Source: Ligula intestinalis
Lineage: Eukaryota; Platyhelminthes; Cestoda; Diphyllobothriidea; Diphyllobothriidae
Direction of reading: 5' to 3'
Length of the DNA: 64,000 nt
NCBI GenBank assembly: GCA_036362985.1
Contig: JAYGXS010000005.1
Span: forward strand, 28,216,220 to 28,280,219
Both the position numbers and the translations under genes were made by a program. Shown piece after piece: positions 1 through 9,213 of this stretch. The notes beneath the pieces are model-generated. The model saw only the letters and a program-made list of their open reading frames with translations. It searched no databases and had not been told where the DNA came from. How positions within the stretch are numbered: position 1 is the first letter of the stretch; each line of letters opens with the position of its first letter.

Positions 1-475
1 AAGAGTCAGGAAAGAAAACCTTTGAGAGATTGACTGAAAATATATGGCTAAGTAATTTGGGAAAGGTCAACACTCTTTTGATAACTGAGTTCCGAATACC
101 GTCATTTCCCGACGAGTGTGAGTTTTTTAAGCAAATTATATGCTTATGAATTAATTTTGTGTCGAAATCAATGTTCTCGAGAATATTGTCTGAGTATGGT
201 GGAATCGACGGGACCGGTTAGGATTTCGTCGTAAGCTGCTTTGCAAAGAATGGATTAAACAATTCAGCCTTGTCAGCCTCATCGAGTACAATTTTTGTAT
301 TTTTATTGAACAATGGGGTGATTTCATAACTCCGTTTAACAAAGGACCTACGATGGAACTGTATGGCAACGGATACCGCAGAGTTTAATTCGCTGAGTGC
401 GCAAAATTCCCTCTGTTTGTCACGCGCAAGACGAATCTTGGACGCTAATTCGAAGATCTCTGCGATCCTTAGATA
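1..475 (-). pseudogene. Non-LTR retrotransposon RT fragment, truncated by window edge
   Basis: The minus strand reads in one frame, with a single TAA near 215, through the region between endonuclease and RT and into the first RT block. From about 470 down to 1 it contains KAELFNPFFAKQL, then LKNSHSSGNDGIRNSVIKR, then LSHIFSVNLSKVFFPDS. These match the usual non-LTR pattern (KAE.FN.FFASVF, then L..SKSPGPDGI..., then HIFN.SL..G.FP..W). It continues past the left edge, so catalytic blocks are not visible. The protein differs from the CR1 element at 1.4-5.5 kb and is a separate, older insertion. Family assignment (CR1/jockey group) is inference. Confidence 0.7.
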
Positions 476-1355
476 TGCAGACAGCGAACTACTAGATCAA
501 TCTTTCAGTCCAGAGTCAGACGAAGCTATTGGATAGCAGCTTGCCGGCAGCTCGACTCCCGGCGTGAAAAGGTTGTGCAGGACAAGACATGGTGGCGGTG
601 CGATGGTGGCAAAGTTGGGTGATGGGTGACGAAACAATAGGGATCTAATGGAAGGTATGGTCCAGATTGATTTTCGAGAACACTTACTCGCCAAATAAGG
701 CACCAGCCAACATCCGAAAATGCAGAACAGGGTATCAGTCCGGGCTGGTAGGTTCGATCAAGTTCCTGTAGTCACAACAAAGACGTAAATCATCCATGGA
801 GGCCTTTCAGATCATATGGAGGAAAGAAGCCCGTAGTCGTTCAGATTGACAGATGAGGCCATCTTAAAATGTGCTCGAACTCGGTCATGTCGACAGCAAA
901 GCGTGTTGGCTCGAGACGGTGAGCCTGAGAAAAAGTAGGAAGCCTAGTGGTTCGGAGATGATGAACAATATTGCGCGGTGGTATGGAAGTGCTGAAGGAA
1001 GGGCGGATGAGACCAAGGTACTTTGCAAGAAGTCACTGAGATAGACTATCAGAGTCGAAGTCCAGGACAGCAAGAGGGCAAGATACCTCGGAAGACAAGA
1101 TACCCGGACAGATGGGTGACGAGATTTTGGGAATTCAATCATCAAATTTAAAGCGCCAAGATAAACCGCACCCAGAATCATACAGGGCACGTCAGTAACA
1201 ATGAAAGTGAAGGAGAGAGACGCCGGAAACCGATGGCCGATGAGAGAGTACAGGTACCAGACGTGCCAGTGGATGGGATTTTGATGGCCTTAAGGAAACG
1301 TTTGGGGTTGATGCATCGAAGGTTGGCATCTGTGGGAGGAATGGTGCTTAGATAA
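476..1355. other. No recognised gene
   Basis: Short open frames on both strands show no motif I can name. By position this could hold the rest of the minus-strand element at 1-475 or the 5' UTR of the CR1 element that follows, but no endonuclease motif was found. Confidence 0.4.
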
Positions 1356-2431
1356 GCCCAGTATCAAACAGAAGATGGTTTCCAAATTCCCTTACTAACT
1401 ACGGAAGCTCGATCTAGAAATTCTTTGAAATCTCCTCCTGCCAAGCGAACTAAAAGTCGTAAAAGTTTAAGGGATGTAATTCATGAAGATGAAGCCTCCG
1501 TATCATATTTTACGCTTTTGAACAAATTTACAAACCTTGAGAAGGTAGTTAATAGTCTTAGAGTGGAGATGGAGGAGCTGAAAATTTTTTCTCTATTTCT
1601 CCCTCGTGAGGAGAAACCGGCGATGCGTGAACTTGAGCGAGGAAACCTAACGTACGGAGAGACAAAATCCCTCGCCGAAGTGTCTAAGCACAAAAATGAT
1701 CCGGCAGCCAGGGTGCTTGACGGAGTTAGTAGTCTGCCATGGACAGGGGAAACGGTCAACCCACTGACTTCCAAGCGAACGAAGAAGCGCTTTCGGGCTC
1801 CCAAAAAAGGCCGACTAAGCCCAAGTGCTAATATAAGTAGGCCGAGATTGAGCACGAGCCAAACAAAAAGGGCACCTTCGCAGGCCAAAACGAACAGGAG
1901 CGCTGAACCTCGAAGCGAATATGTCCTAACAAACCCTAGAGAAGCAGAAGGGGAGGACAGTCGGAAGGTGAGTACCACTCGTATAAACTGCATAGTCACA
2001 AAAGGCATGACAGAATGTACTTCCGATACCCCGAAATCAAGATTAGAAGAGGACAGGAAGTTATTTAAAGAATATCTGAAATTCCTCCTAAAGGGTGAGG
2101 AAAAAGTCGAAGTTCTAAAGGCATTCCGAATGGGCCGTATAACAGACTCAAAAGATGAACAACGCCAAGCAAGACCGTTGAATGTTGTTCTCAAGAGTGA
2201 GGCTGAGGTCCAGCTATTGTTAAGCAGGAAACCAGTACTTAGATACTCACACCCGACGGTTTTTTTTCAGCGGGATTTTCCCCCGCGGAGCGGGAGAAAT
2301 GGAGATTGCTAAAAGAAGAACTCCACAGGAGATGCGAACTCGGCGAGAGCAATCTTCGAATTCTGAACGGGGAGATCGTCCATGTCCCGAGGTCACTCCT
2401 CTGGAGAAAGCCGATAACACTAACAGCCTAG
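1356..2431 (+). pseudogene. CR1 ORF1 protein, frameshifted near its C-terminus
   Basis: ORF1 of the CR1-like element, probably a nucleic-acid-binding chaperone. The first frame is open from 1356 to 2312 and encodes a basic protein: a Lys/Arg-rich start, a likely short coiled coil near LEKVVNSLRVEMEELK, a basic linker, and a C-terminal stretch with RPLNVVLKSEAEVQLLL. At a T-run (2276-2279) the sense jumps by -1. The third frame then reads SPAEREKWRLLKEELHRR, then ESNLRILNGEIVHVPR, ending at TAG 2429-2431. That tail completes the D-F-S-P-x-E-R pattern of such ORF1 proteins, so a lost T explains the break. No in-frame ATG precedes 1566, so the start is uncertain. The shift could also be a sequencing error or, less likely, programmed. 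Confidence 0.7.
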
Positions 2432-5400
2432 TCGGGATAGAAAACAGTCCATCTCCATCAGCACCGACAGCCCCCTGCATGCAATCTCACGCAAGAGGCA
2501 ACCGCCTGCATAAAGTGGTGAATAAGTCTAAATTGAGCTTTCTTTACACTAATGCCCAAAGTCTTCCCTCAAAAATTGATGAACTCAAGGCAGTACTTTC
2601 GGAGCGGAAACCTGATGTAGTTGCCATAACGGAAACATGGCTAAAAGCAGAAATTGCAGATTCGGAGATTTCGATTCCAGCATACCAGGTTTTCCGCAAA
2701 GACCGCCAAAACCGACAAGGAGGTGGGGTTGTCGTGTATGTCAGAACTGAAATCTCTGTTGTAGAAAGAGAACACACTCTAGCCCTGGAGTATGAGTCCA
2801 TCTGGTTAAAGATCAAGAAGGCGAATTCACAGAACCTTGAATTCCTGGCCGTTTACCGGCCACCAAACATTCTGAGTGGAGCCGACGACTCACTCCTTGG
2901 TCTGGTGAAGGAAGCTGCTAGCCACCAGGAGGTTCTCATCGTTGGTGACTTCAACGCCCCTGCAATTGAATGGAACAACCTGACAGTTGAGGCGGCGTCA
3001 ACTTCCTTTAGTTCCAAATTAATGGATCTCACGCTTGACCTGTCTCTAGTTCAGAACGTTAAGGGCATAACCAGATTTCAAGAAAACCAGCGGGCTACCT
3101 GTTTGGATCTCATTTTTACGAAGGATTCGTCCTACATAGATGAAGTTCATTCAAGTGCTCCGCTCGGTAAGAGTGATCATACGACGCTAATGTGGGATTA
3201 CTCACTCCATACTCAACGGCTGAGGAAAACGGAGGACCAGCCAAACATATGGAAGGCAGATTTTAATTCAATGAAGAATGCACTATCGACCGTGAATTGG
3301 GACTGCCTACTCAAGGGGGATCCGGAGGAGGACTGGAGATCACTCAGGAGGGTTGCATTAGATCTGCTTAAGCGCTTTTGTCCGGTGAAGGTACAGAAGA
3401 CGACTAGTCGTCCTGCCTGGTTGACGAGAGACCTTAACAGGCAACTGAAGAAGAAGAATAGGAAATGGAAGTTATTCAGGAAAACTGGGTCGCCAGTACA
3501 CCTCGAGGAATTCCGACGCCAAAGAAATGCAGTAAAAAAATCAATTCGCCAGGCCAGGAAAAACTATGAATCAAGAATCCTCCAACAGGCCGAAGAAAAG
3601 CCCAAAATTCTATTCCGCTATATTAACAGTAGATTAAAAAACAAGGATCCTGTCGCAGTACTTAAGAATGATGATGGCAGAGAAGTCGTTGAGAATGACG
3701 AGAAAGCCGAGTACTGTAGCCGGTTCTTTGCCTCGGTATTCACTAGGGAAACCGAGCTTCAATTTGATAATGCCAACAGTGCTGTTGCAAAAGCCGGTCC
3801 GGCACTTCATTCTCTACTATTTCCAGCATCTGTAGTTGAGAGGGAGCTGCAGAGCCTCAAAGAAGCAAAGTCATCCGGTCCAGACAATATACCAGCCAAG
3901 TTCTTGAAAGAATTGGCAAGCGAACTCTCAGAGCCCCTAGCACATATCTTTCGTTCTTTATTTGAACTAGGAAAACTGCCATCTGAATGGAAAATGGCAA
4001 ATATTTACCCGATATACAAGGGCGGAGCCCGAACGAAGGTTAACAATTACCGGTCCGTCAGCCTAACTTGCATTTGCTGTAAGGTGATGGAAACGATAAT
4101 TAAGAAGACGACAATGGAGTTCTTGGAGGAGAACAATCTACTGTCAAGGCTCCAACACGGCTTCAGAAAGAACCATTCTTGCCTTTCCAGCCTTCTACTC
4201 TCCACTGAGCAGTGGACTCGCGCGCTAGATGAAGATGGTAAGGTTGACGTCATCTATACGGACTTCAAGAAGGCATTCGACAGCGTCCCACATAAGCGTC
4301 TAATGTATAAATTGTCAGAAATTGGCATAAGAGGGAACCTGCTGGCATGGATCACAGATTTTCTCACAGTGCGATCGCAAACTGTGTGCATCAATGACTC
4401 AAAGTCAAGCCCTACATATGTTCTTAGTGGCGTCCCCCAAGGCTCTGTCTTAGGGCCACTGCTCTTCCTTATCTATATCAACGACTGTGTCAACGACCTG
4501 GGTTGCAGTGCTATCATGTTTGCCGACGACGTCAAACTCTGGAGAGCCATCAGGTCTGACGCCGATAGGAAAGCGCTTCAAGAGAGTCTCAATCGACTTA
4601 GCTGCTGGTCTGCTCGTTGGCTTTTAAACTTCAACATTAGTAAGTGTGTGGTTTTAAGACTCCGTACTAGAAGGACTGATGAGGAGAACGATTCCTTCCA
4701 ATACCTCCTCGATGGGCACCCGCTTTCAAATGTGAACGAACAAAAGGATCTCGGTGTTCTGATAAAGTCCTCACTCAAACCATCTACTCAGTGTGTAAAG
4801 GCAGCTAAACGCGCGACACAGGTGCTGTTTGCGATAAGGCGGGGATTCGTAAACATTGACAAGGAGCTCTTCAGGAAAACCTACGGAGCGTTTGTTCGGT
4901 CCCACTTGGAGTATGCTGTCCAGGCCTGGCGTCCGTGGTTCAAGAAGGATTATCTGCACCTGGAACGAGTGCAGGCGAGGGCTACGAAGATGGTCAAGAA
5001 TCTTGGTCATCTGCCTTATGAGGACAGACTGACCGAACTTGATCTTTTCCCTCTCAATTATAGGCAACTCCGCGGGGACCTCATACAAACCTACCGAATT
5101 GTTAGAGGCCGAGACTGTGCCCTAGAAGTTGATGATTTCTTCGAATTGGCTCGGACTGACCATCTGCGAGGTCATCCTTTTAAACTACAGAGGAAACCGG
5201 CCCGTATCGACGTTCGACGAAACGCCTTCTCTCAGAGGGTCATTGGAGCGTGGAACGGACTCCCGGAAGATGTGGTCCTCTCAGATACTGTTGACATTTT
5301 TAAACACAAACTTGATTCTCATTTGCTGAGAAACTGTGGCAGATATAATGAACAAAGTGTCAGTAGCAGCACCTTGCAACTGGCTCACACTTATCGCTGA
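2299..5400 (+). CDS. CR1 ORF2: endonuclease-reverse transcriptase
   Basis: The replication protein of the CR1-like element: it nicks target DNA and copies the element RNA at the nick. The frame is 1033 codons from ATG 2299, but its first ~45 codons overlap the true C-terminal frame of ORF1 and look non-coding, so Met61 (2479) just before the conserved domain is the better start. The APE-like endonuclease covers about residues 75-300, with TNAQSL, the ITETW glutamate near 110, GDFN at 216-219 and SDH at 292-294. The RT covers about 540-800, with YTDFKKAFDSVPH near 650, SGVPQGSVLGPLLF near 710 and the catalytic FADD at 741-744. The CR1-type C-terminal region (VRSHLEYAVQAW) follows. No stop or frameshift interrupts it and all catalytic residues seen are intact. 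Confidence 0.9.
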   Translation: MEIAKRRTPQEMRTRREQSSNSERGDRPCPEVTPLEKADNTNSLVGIENSPSPSAPTAPCMQSHARGNRLHKVVNKSKLSFLYTNAQSLPSKIDELKAVLSERKPDVVAITETWLKAEIADSEISIPAYQVFRKDRQNRQGGGVVVYVRTEISVVEREHTLALEYESIWLKIKKANSQNLEFLAVYRPPNILSGADDSLLGLVKEAASHQEVLIVGDFNAPAIEWNNLTVEAASTSFSSKLMDLTLDLSLVQNVKGITRFQENQRATCLDLIFTKDSSYIDEVHSSAPLGKSDHTTLMWDYSLHTQRLRKTEDQPNIWKADFNSMKNALSTVNWDCLLKGDPEEDWRSLRRVALDLLKRFCPVKVQKTTSRPAWLTRDLNRQLKKKNRKWKLFRKTGSPVHLEEFRRQRNAVKKSIRQARKNYESRILQQAEEKPKILFRYINSRLKNKDPVAVLKNDDGREVVENDEKAEYCSRFFASVFTRETELQFDNANSAVAKAGPALHSLLFPASVVERELQSLKEAKSSGPDNIPAKFLKELASELSEPLAHIFRSLFELGKLPSEWKMANIYPIYKGGARTKVNNYRSVSLTCICCKVMETIIKKTTMEFLEENNLLSRLQHGFRKNHSCLSSLLLSTEQWTRALDEDGKVDVIYTDFKKAFDSVPHKRLMYKLSEIGIRGNLLAWITDFLTVRSQTVCINDSKSSPTYVLSGVPQGSVLGPLLFLIYINDCVNDLGCSAIMFADDVKLWRAIRSDADRKALQESLNRLSCWSARWLLNFNISKCVVLRLRTRRTDEENDSFQYLLDGHPLSNVNEQKDLGVLIKSSLKPSTQCVKAAKRATQVLFAIRRGFVNIDKELFRKTYGAFVRSHLEYAVQAWRPWFKKDYLHLERVQARATKMVKNLGHLPYEDRLTELDLFPLNYRQLRGDLIQTYRIVRGRDCALEVDDFFELARTDHLRGHPFKLQRKPARIDVRRNAFSQRVIGAWNGLPEDVVLSDTVDIFKHKLDSHLLRNCGRYNEQSVSSSTLQLAHTYR

Positions 5401-5535
5401 TGTTAAGCCTACATTTGTACATTTGTATTATGTACTATTGTTACGGTGGACCTATTATGCGATTTTGGTTATGAATAGGGAGCTCAAGGGCGAAAGCCTT
5501 TTTCCCTTAATAAAGTGACTTAAAGTGACTTAAAG
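5401..5535 (+). other. CR1 3' UTR with terminal hairpin and tandem tail
   Basis: A 6-bp stem (5486-5491 with 5496-5501, one G-T pair) closes a GAAA tetraloop. AATAAA follows, then two and a part copies of GTGACTTAAA. A matching hairpin, AATAAA and tail occur in the 37.5-kb element and, inverted, at 34.67-34.75 kb. Likely the 3' signal recognised by the element RT. Confidence 0.6.
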
Positions 5536-6575
5536 ATGCCTCAGGGTGCCAGCGGTGTAGAAAGTATGATCAAAATTAGGAACTCCAGTTAGGATGGTCG
5601 TATCGACCTTCGGGTTGATAAGGTTTATCCATTTGCCCTGTTGAGAGAGGAAGTAGCAGGCTAATCTGCGGAATCCCACGCGTTGGCACCAAAAGGTGGT
5701 GTGATATCTGGGGGTGTTGGCTGAAGTTTAATGAGAAGAAGTAGGCAGAGGAGGCCGGGCAGCTGACATCGCCGAGTTCTTTCATAAAAAGGCTATTGAC
5801 TGCTGAGGAGAACCAACCTGCTCCATTAGTTGCGCAAGTTGAGCTTTCAGATATGTCAATGGAGACAGCGGCGGAACTATATTGTGATGGTTTAGGCTTG
5901 ACAAAGCTGTGTACGCAGACTTTCGGTCATATGGGACGCTAAGAGGTTCAGAGCCAGTGGAAAAAAATGTGCTGAACTTCCGGCGGCAAACTGCCCACGG
6001 TCAAGCTAATTATATCTGACACTCGTATGAAGTAACTGTGAAATGGAATGGAAATGTTTCAGGCATTAGACCTTGACTATCCTTTTTGCAATGTAAAATT
6101 GAATGCAGCTTCCAATGAAACCATGTAGACTGCAATTGTTCAAAGAAAGAGCTGTGCTAGCACCACATTGCTGGTTCCCATGAAATTGCTGACCGGACCC
6201 AACCAAGCTTTAAATAAGTGCTCGGACGAGAGCTACTTCTGATTGTATGGTATCTCCTGGGAAATTCTCATTAGTCTGAACCAACATAAAAATGTGTAAG
6301 GCATTCTAAGATATACTTGTTATATTTTCTTAAACTATTTTAAATAGCCCAGTGGTTCGGCAATGTCAAACATTTCCTTTTCTGCAGTTATTTTTACCTC
6401 GACAATGTTTATCCTTTGAAAGAAAGCAATAAATACATGTTATCCACTTTAAGTATACTCAACAGCCTTAGAAGCCTGAATATCACTTGATGAAGGGATT
6501 GGAGTTTGTAAGATAGTATTTTGCATCCGAATCTCGCAAATATCATGGACTATTTATAACAAATTATTTACCCAG
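5536..6575. other. Unassigned; probable RPF1 upstream or intron region
   Basis: No motif is recognised on either strand. The missing N-terminal exon of RPF1 may lie here. AAATTATTTACCCAG ending at 6575 is a good 3' splice-site candidate. Confidence 0.4.
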
Positions 6576-6872
6576 CTACCTCAATCATCGCCAGCGTTCT
6601 ATTACATTGATGTATGTGCGCCGTTTTTGAGCCCTAGCGAGCGTCTATCGTGCCTTTTCAGCATGTATCTCAAAGAAACAACAAAGCACCACGAACGGGA
6701 GATCGCTAGGAAAGAAAGATCAAAGAAGGCTAAAGAACAAGCAAAACGGAGAAAAGAACGCAAAAAGAGTGGTAAACCCGCCGGCATACCGCAGACTCTT
6801 GAGACTTTGCGCACTCCGGATGAAACAATTTTGCCTAAGGATGATGCGGATGTTATCAAGGAAGAGGAACAC
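6576..6872 (+). CDS. RPF1: RPF1 exon encoding the basic N-terminal region
   Basis: First recognisable exon of ribosome production factor 1. It encodes SERLSCLFSMYLKE, then a Lys/Arg/Glu-rich helix (REIARKERSKKAKEQAKRRK), then PAGIPQTLETLRTPDETIL. This parallels the N-terminal pattern of RPF1: a short conserved start, a basic helix, then a PKT-like stretch before DET. The frame is open from 6480 but has no ATG before 6663, although residues upstream of 6663 already align, so this is probably an internal exon. Its start is placed after the AG at 6574-6575, with an alternative AG at 6630-6631; a short upstream exon should carry the initiator. It ends at CAC|gtatgc with the reading frame in phase 0. 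Confidence 0.75.
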
Positions 6873-6904
6873 GTATGCAAATTTGCATACTCATTTATTG
6901 TTAG
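6873..6904 (+). other. 32-nt GT-AG intron of RPF1 with a palindrome
   Basis: The intron begins GTATGC and ends TTGTTAG. Its first 18 nt, GTATGCAAATTTGCATAC, are a perfect palindrome. Removal is required because retention shifts the frame out of the RPF1 sequence: the next exon resumes in phase 0 at GAT 6905. Tapeworm genomes are known for very short introns with a mode in the mid 30s, so 32 nt is at the low end. Confidence 0.8.
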
Positions 6905-7012
6905 GATGAATTTACGAAAATTTACTCAAATGAATTGGAACCGAAGATATTACTTACACATTCTGATCGCGTCTCTCCTCGAACGATTGGATTCTGCAAA
7001 GAGTTAGCTCGC
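6905..7012 (+). CDS. RPF1: RPF1 exon: start of the Brix domain
   Basis: A 36-codon exon between TTGTTAG and CGC|gtgaga. It begins DEFTKIYSNELEPKILLTHS and ends RTIGFCKELAR. This matches the DEF...PKILITTS...RT...C..L start of the Brix domain in RPF1. Both ends are in phase 0 and join cleanly to the exons on either side. It is too short to stand out as an ORF and is hidden because the previous exon's frame reads through it differently. Confidence 0.85.
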
Positions 7013-8586
7013 GTGAGATTTTTTTCCTAGTTTAATTTTCGTCTTGTTGTTGAAAACTGTGCTGCTGTTTGCTGTATCGTTTCATTAAATTTCAATGTTC
7101 GCTTTCTGCATATTGTGATAATTTTCGTTGGCTTAATCGCATGCTGGACTTATCTCTTTCGTTTGCATACCACCTCCGTTTCACTCCCCAGAACACCATG
7201 CATGTTCATCATGAGTAGCTTCTTAAAAAGTCGATACTCGGGTATTTGGATGAGACTTTGTGAACTTTTACTATTGTTCCTGTCCCTTTCTGAACGCAGC
7301 TGTATTCGTCTCTCTGATAATAACACAATTGCTAAAGGCTAGTCCTCACGGTTAAATCGCGGCTAATTTAGTAATTGGCTAGCATGTCAGTATTTACGAG
7401 CGAATTCCGTCCAACGGTTGAGTGGTTGGCGTTAGTGACACCAACCACATACCAGCTCGCAAACCTGATATAGTAATGTAGGGTTATAAGGAAATAAGTA
7501 CACTGTTCTCAGAAATGTGTGAATCAGGCCTGTCGGCAATGCCTGCTTTTCAGTTTCAATTATTGACTCCCACGAAGACCATAACATTTAAAGTTAATAG
7601 CTTCGTGTAAGGCATTCCACGGAAGCGCAGCTCGGATCACGATTTTGTATGTTTATAGTGTAATGTCGAAAATGTTGCGTAAGTTATAGCTTTTCGAAGG
7701 GCTGAAGGACATTATGTTGCTAGCTTAGTTCGTTCTTATGTTAAGTTCTTATTTAAATTGCAGTTTGTCCGTAAGATAATAAACTAGGCCCTCAAGATGA
7801 GGCATTGACTGCTATTTCCATATACCTTGTAGGTTATGTGGATTGACGCATGCCAGCAATTTTTATGGTTCCTGTTGTTAGTGTAAAATGGACATGTTCG
7901 AATATAATGATACACAGTATCTTTCCAAAGTTCTCAACGCATCACAACTCGCGTACATTGATGTTGATAAATTGTACGGCCATACATTCCTCGAAGCCTA
8001 AGGATTTCCTCCGGGTGCCTTGATTAACTTTAACATCCAGGCTTTCATCCTGATAGTCTATCTTTTTCATTGTGAAGTACCAAAGCGCCTACAGAGCCGC
8101 GTTTAACCAACTTGTCCATCCCTAGTATAACTTAAGTATTCGCCATCATGCACCACTTTTGTTAACGTGTCCTCTCCCCTAGTCTACTTAACAATGCATA
8201 GTTGACTGTTTCCCTGCCATTTCCTTATTTTTGTAAGCTGAAAATGTTTTTAATGGCTTCCCTACGTTTCACACGGATTTCTGTAAGAAATCGATTAATA
8301 TTACAGCTTTGAAGCTAGTGAAGATCAGTCATTACACCCCGACATGTGTATTATGCGATTATTCACCCATGAAGTGGATTTTCCCCAAGAATGGACCTTG
8401 TATCTTTTTATTTAGCAAGTTCGTCCTTTGCAGCAGCTAGCCTGTTTTCTTTGGAGTGGCTTCTGCAACCCCTTCGAAATCCACAACTTGCTGGTATCGA
8501 TTATTTTACTTCCTATGATTATTTATAAGCTTGCGCACGCATTTATTCTTTATGACTCCATACATATGCGATCCATGTTTTCCTAG
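7013..8586 (+). other. RPF1 intron, about 1.57 kb
   Basis: Bounded by GTGAGA at 7013 and TTTTCCTAG ending at 8586. Nothing inside is recognised as a gene or repeat. Confidence 0.7.
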
Positions 8587-9213
8587 GTTATTCCCAACAC
8601 AACCGTTGCACCTCGCTGGCATGCTCCCTTAAAAAAACTAATCCCCAAGGCAATAGAGCACGGCTACACTGCTGTGCTCGTTTTGAATGAGGACATGAAA
8701 AAAATTAACACACTGGTCATTAGTCACCTGCCTAATGGACCCACCGCCACTTTCCGTGTCTCCAATGTGACCCCTCGACGTAAAATCCGCGGTCTGAAAA
8801 ACAGAGGCATCGAGCCGGGTGTCGTTCCTCACCTTCTCCTCAATCGCTTCATGACACGACTTGGGCGCCGTGTAGAGCGCATTTTGGGGGCACTCTTCCC
8901 TGCAGCTTCCCGGGGGCCGCCGCAGCCTCATTGTCGTACTGTGGTTTTTCACAATCAGCGTGACTTCATCTTCTTCCGACACTATCGATACCAGCACAAA
9001 AAGGATCGTTTTGGTCAGGAGGAGGAGCCTGAGACCACTAACACCCCTGCGACAGGGCTCAATGATCGTGTTGTCACGAACGAGGTTGGGCCTCGCTTCA
9101 CCCTGAAACTGAGGTCCATCCAAGTGGGCACCTTTGACAGTCAGTTTGGTGACTACGAGTGGGTACGAAAGTCGGCAGTTACAGGAAAGTCAAGACGGAC
9201 ATTTGTACTTTGA
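8587..9213 (+). CDS. RPF1: RPF1 terminal exon: Brix domain and C-terminus
   Basis: RPF1 is a nucleolar Brix-domain protein needed for pre-rRNA processing and 60S ribosomal subunit assembly. This exon starts right after TTTTCCTAG with VIPN and encodes 208 residues plus stop. Diagnostic blocks in order: PLKKLIPKAIEHG, VLVLNEDMKK, ISHLPNGPTATFRVSNV, LLLNRFMTRLGRRVERIL, CRTVVFHNQRDFIFFRHYRY, VGPRFTLKLRSIQVGTFD, and the ending GDYEWVRKS...SRRTFVL. They follow the family order to the C-terminus with no break. With the two upstream exons the visible protein is about 314 residues from Met 6663, against roughly 350 for RPF1 elsewhere, so a short N-terminal part is missing. This is the clearest host gene in the left half of the window. 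Confidence 0.93.
   Translation, partial: VIPNTTVAPRWHAPLKKLIPKAIEHGYTAVLVLNEDMKKINTLVISHLPNGPTATFRVSNVTPRRKIRGLKNRGIEPGVVPHLLLNRFMTRLGRRVERILGALFPAASRGPPQPHCRTVVFHNQRDFIFFRHYRYQHKKDRFGQEEEPETTNTPATGLNDRVVTNEVGPRFTLKLRSIQVGTFDSQFGDYEWVRKSAVTGKSRRTFVL

Larger units (their letters stand above)
1356..5535 (+). mobile_element. CR1-like non-LTR retrotransposon, nearly intact
   Basis: The order is ORF1 (open from 1356), ORF2 with endonuclease and RT, a short 3' UTR, a small hairpin, AATAAA and a short tandem tail (unit GTGACTTAAA) instead of poly(A). No LTR or RNase H is seen. That architecture, with a microsatellite-like 3' end, is typical of the CR1 clade. The 5' end is not defined: ORF1 has no in-frame ATG before 1566 and an in-frame stop at 1353, so the copy may be 5' truncated. 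The intact 1033-codon ORF2 suggests a fairly recent insertion. Confidence 0.85.

Noticed and set aside
1481..2194. 237-codon minus-strand frame opposite CR1 ORF1
   Set aside because: It is antisense to a recognisable ORF1 and its composition mirrors the Arg/Lys-rich sense strand; no motif.
8638..9123. 161-codon minus-strand frame
   Set aside because: Antisense shadow of the RPF1 terminal exon.
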